This document shows, in pieces, positions 54,919-56,249 of a DNA stretch of 56,249 bases. Positions within the stretch are counted from its first letter, which is position 1; every line of letters starts with the position of its first letter. Under the pieces are notes generated by a model that saw only the letters and a list, made by a program, of their open reading frames with translations, had not been told where the DNA came from and made no database searches. The DNA is from Chloroflexota bacterium (GTDB lineage: Bacteria > Chloroflexota > Dormibacteria > Dormibacterales > Dormibacteraceae), in assembly GCA_005880945.1 (NCBI GenBank), contig VBIU01000019.1:1-56249 (forward strand), written 5' to 3'. A program made the position numbers and the translations under genes.

Positions 54919-55409
54919 GCGAGCGCGATGACAGCCACGACCTCGTCGCCTTACGCCGAAGGCTGGAGGCAGCTCGTGTCCGGCTGGGTCGCCTTCCCGT
55001 CGCGAAGGAGCGAAACGTCGGCCCCGCCGATCCGACCACTGGCGAGGCCTGGCACCGCGGGAACGTGCTGGGCCACCTCAACGAGATGCTGCCGTTCTGG
55101 ACCGAGCAGATCCGCCGCGCGACTCACGGTTCAGGAGAGATTGGGCGCGATGAGTCGGGCGCCCTGCACCGCCGTGAGGGTATCGATCAAGGTAACGCGG
55201 CCGCCGAGGCGCAGCTCAGGCGTGACGTCGACAAGGGAATCGGCGGCGTCCTGACCCTCATGGACGAGATGTCGCCCGCCGACCTCGCTCAAACTGTCGT
55301 CTTTCAAACACGCGAAGGCCGTCGCGACGCGCGGCTCGGCGAGCTCATGCAGATCCTGATCGTCGGCCACCTGGAGGACCACCTCGAGCAGCTCGACGCG
55401 CTCGGTTAG
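54915..55409 (+). CDS. DinB-like four-helix-bundle protein
   Basis: 164 residues from ATG 54915, overlapping the regulator stop as ATGA. A four-helix bundle of the DinB/MDMPI type: GNVLGHLNEMLPFWTEQIRR and IVGHLEDHLEQLDAL place histidines (HLNE, HLEDH) where the metal site usually is. Family members are metal-dependent thiol transferases or hydrolases, or uncharacterised. Co-transcription with a metal regulator may be meaningful or incidental. Confidence 0.65.
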   Translation: MSERDDSHDLVALRRRLEAARVRLGRLPVAKERNVGPADPTTGEAWHRGNVLGHLNEMLPFWTEQIRRATHGSGEIGRDESGALHRREGIDQGNAAAEAQLRRDVDKGIGGVLTLMDEMSPADLAQTVVFQTREGRRDARLGELMQILIVGHLEDHLEQLDALG

Positions 55410-55819
55410 ACCGTCGCGTGCGCTCCCACAATCTCGCCGCAAAAGGCGCAGCGGCGGGCGTCGGCCGGGATCTCGCTGAGGCATTCGGGACACTTCTGCG
55501 TCGTCGGATCCGCCGGCGCCTCCTTGCGGGAGCGCGCCAGCATCGCTGTGTACGGAACGATGACGAAGAAGTAGATGACCGCGGCGATGACCAAGAACGC
55601 CAGGAGCACATTGAGGAAGTCCCCGTACAGGAACTTGCTCTTATTGATCGTGAAGGACAGGGACGAGAAATCGGGCTGGCCGCCGATGGCGGCGATCAGC
55701 GGGGTGACCAGGTCCTTGACAAAGGCTGTGATGACGACTCCGAAGGCGACGCCGATGACCACGGCGATCGCCAGCTCGACGACGTTGCCGCGCAGCAGGA
55801 AAGCCTTGAACCCTCTCAC
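55406..55819 (-). CDS. mscL: Large-conductance mechanosensitive channel with C-terminal zinc ribbon
   Basis: 137 residues, GTG start. N-terminal KAFLLRGNVVELAIAVVIGVAFG is the MscL pore helix (RGNVVELAIAVVIG), followed by the extracellular loop and second helix (VLLAFLVIAAVIYFFVIVPY, 71-90). Where E. coli MscL has a short helical bundle, this protein has a four-cysteine zinc ribbon (Cys110/113/124/127; CPEC and CAFC). It opens under membrane tension to release osmolytes. It overlaps the dehydrogenase by 4 bp and shares a TTAG overlap with the DinB-like gene. Confidence 0.88.
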   Translation of the reverse strand: MRGFKAFLLRGNVVELAIAVVIGVAFGVVITAFVKDLVTPLIAAIGGQPDFSSLSFTINKSKFLYGDFLNVLLAFLVIAAVIYFFVIVPYTAMLARSRKEAPADPTTQKCPECLSEIPADARRCAFCGEIVGAHATV

Positions 55820-56249
55820 GCCGAACCTCCCGCAACCGACAGCACGACTTTCCCGAACTGCTCCGTATTGTCAACGCGCACCAGTGCGTCCTGCACTCGA
55901 TCCAACGGAAAAATGTGGTCGACGACCGGACGTAGCCCGTGGTCGATTGCCTTGAGGACCGACTCGAACTCCGACGCGTTGCCCATCGTCGAGCCGAGGA
56001 GCGAGGCCTGCCGGAAGAACAGGCGAGGCATGCTGACCTCGGCTTTGACGCCCGAGGTGGAGCCGCACGTCACGATGCGGCCGCCCATCGCCAGAGAACG
56101 CATGGACTCTTCAAGGGTTGCGGGCCCGACGTGCTCGAACACGACGTCGACACCGTCCCCCGTCGCCTCCCGGACTCCCTTGCTGAAGGCGCTGGAGTCG
56201 AACGCGGCGTCGGCGCCAAGCTCCAGGGCCAGCTTTCGCTTCGCCTCGG
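55816..56249 (-). CDS. Zinc-type alcohol dehydrogenase family protein, C-terminal part (cut by window edge)
   Basis: The last 143 residues of a medium-chain dehydrogenase/quinone reductase; the N-terminus lies beyond the window. The cofactor domain is visible: ELGADAAFDSS, GVDVVFEHVG, GGRIVTCGSTSG and FGKVVLSV at the end. Zinc ligands cannot be checked in this part. It overlaps mscL by 4 bp and is probably co-transcribed with it. Substrate is unknown. Confidence 0.85.
   Translation of the reverse strand, partial: EAKRKLALELGADAAFDSSAFSKGVREATGDGVDVVFEHVGPATLEESMRSLAMGGRIVTCGSTSGVKAEVSMPRLFFRQASLLGSTMGNASEFESVLKAIDHGLRPVVDHIFPLDRVQDALVRVDNTEQFGKVVLSVAGGSA

Overview
This is a 56.2 kb piece of a very GC-rich bacterial chromosome with about 70 protein genes and almost no free space; the longest stretch without a gene is 227 bp (38294-38520). 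I see no rRNA, tRNA, CRISPR array, insertion sequence or phage gene. The mix suggests an aerobic soil Terrabacterium, for example Candidatus Dormibacterota, Chloroflexota or a deep actinobacterial relative. It includes a Cys-type CcmE and system I cytochrome c maturation, an LCP cell-wall ligase, WS/DGAT wax synthase, several acyl-CoA dehydrogenases, acyl-CoA mutases and many GTG/TTG starts. Without a marker gene this placement is an inference.

Layout. 1-5.7 kb: 5' part of gltX, an S51-type peptidase, an alpha/beta hydrolase, an acyltransferase and an epimerase. They are followed by a minus-strand operon of FlK-like thioesterase, a 52-residue basic protein, threonine dehydratase and a stand-alone AsnC/RAM domain. 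5.8-13.2 kb: galU, small unknown proteins, an alpha-methylacyl-CoA racemase-like protein, coaE, a FixC/ETF-quinone oxidoreductase and a membrane-fused sulfite-oxidase-family molybdoenzyme. 13.3-17.9 kb: a 1044-residue S9 peptidase fused through a long Ala/Pro/Glu linker to an FHA domain, then wax ester synthase. 17.9-25.8 kb: MOSC protein, two SCP2 proteins and a propionate route (mce, methylmalonyl-CoA mutase large subunit, pccB, sucC, sucD). 26-34 kb: three acyl-CoA dehydrogenases, a lipoprotein, a tandem hotdog thioesterase and a YncE-like propeller. 34-41 kb: proline-rich membrane proteins, an LCP protein, and a MeaB chaperone with a second acyl-CoA mutase (large and B12 subunits). 41-47 kb: L25, MscS, an NDK-like protein, rarA, a zinc-ribbon/degenerate GGDEF protein, a histidine phosphatase and a GH1 glycosidase. 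47-52 kb: a compact ccm operon. 52-56 kb: Nudix, a ZIP transporter with a divergent DtxR-type regulator, DinB-like, MscL and the 3' part of a zinc-type dehydrogenase.

Together the genes describe oxidation of fatty and branched-chain acyl-CoAs. Acyl-CoA dehydrogenases probably pass electrons through ETF-quinone oxidoreductase to a respiratory chain whose c-type cytochromes are matured by Ccm. The C3/C4 acyl-CoAs enter the TCA cycle through methylmalonyl-CoA and succinyl-CoA, and surplus acyl groups may go to wax or triacylglycerol.

The most notable observations are: (1) the S9-peptidase-linker-FHA fusion; (2) two mutase paralogues whose active-site residues differ as methylmalonyl-CoA mutase and isobutyryl-CoA mutase do (Tyr/Arg against Phe/Gln); (3) about 15 cluster-leading genes with a TANNNT box 4-10 bp before the start codon, which points to widespread leaderless transcription; (4) a ccm operon with Cys-type CcmE and no CcmH; (5) convergent gene pairs that share a 4-bp YTAG stop overlap.
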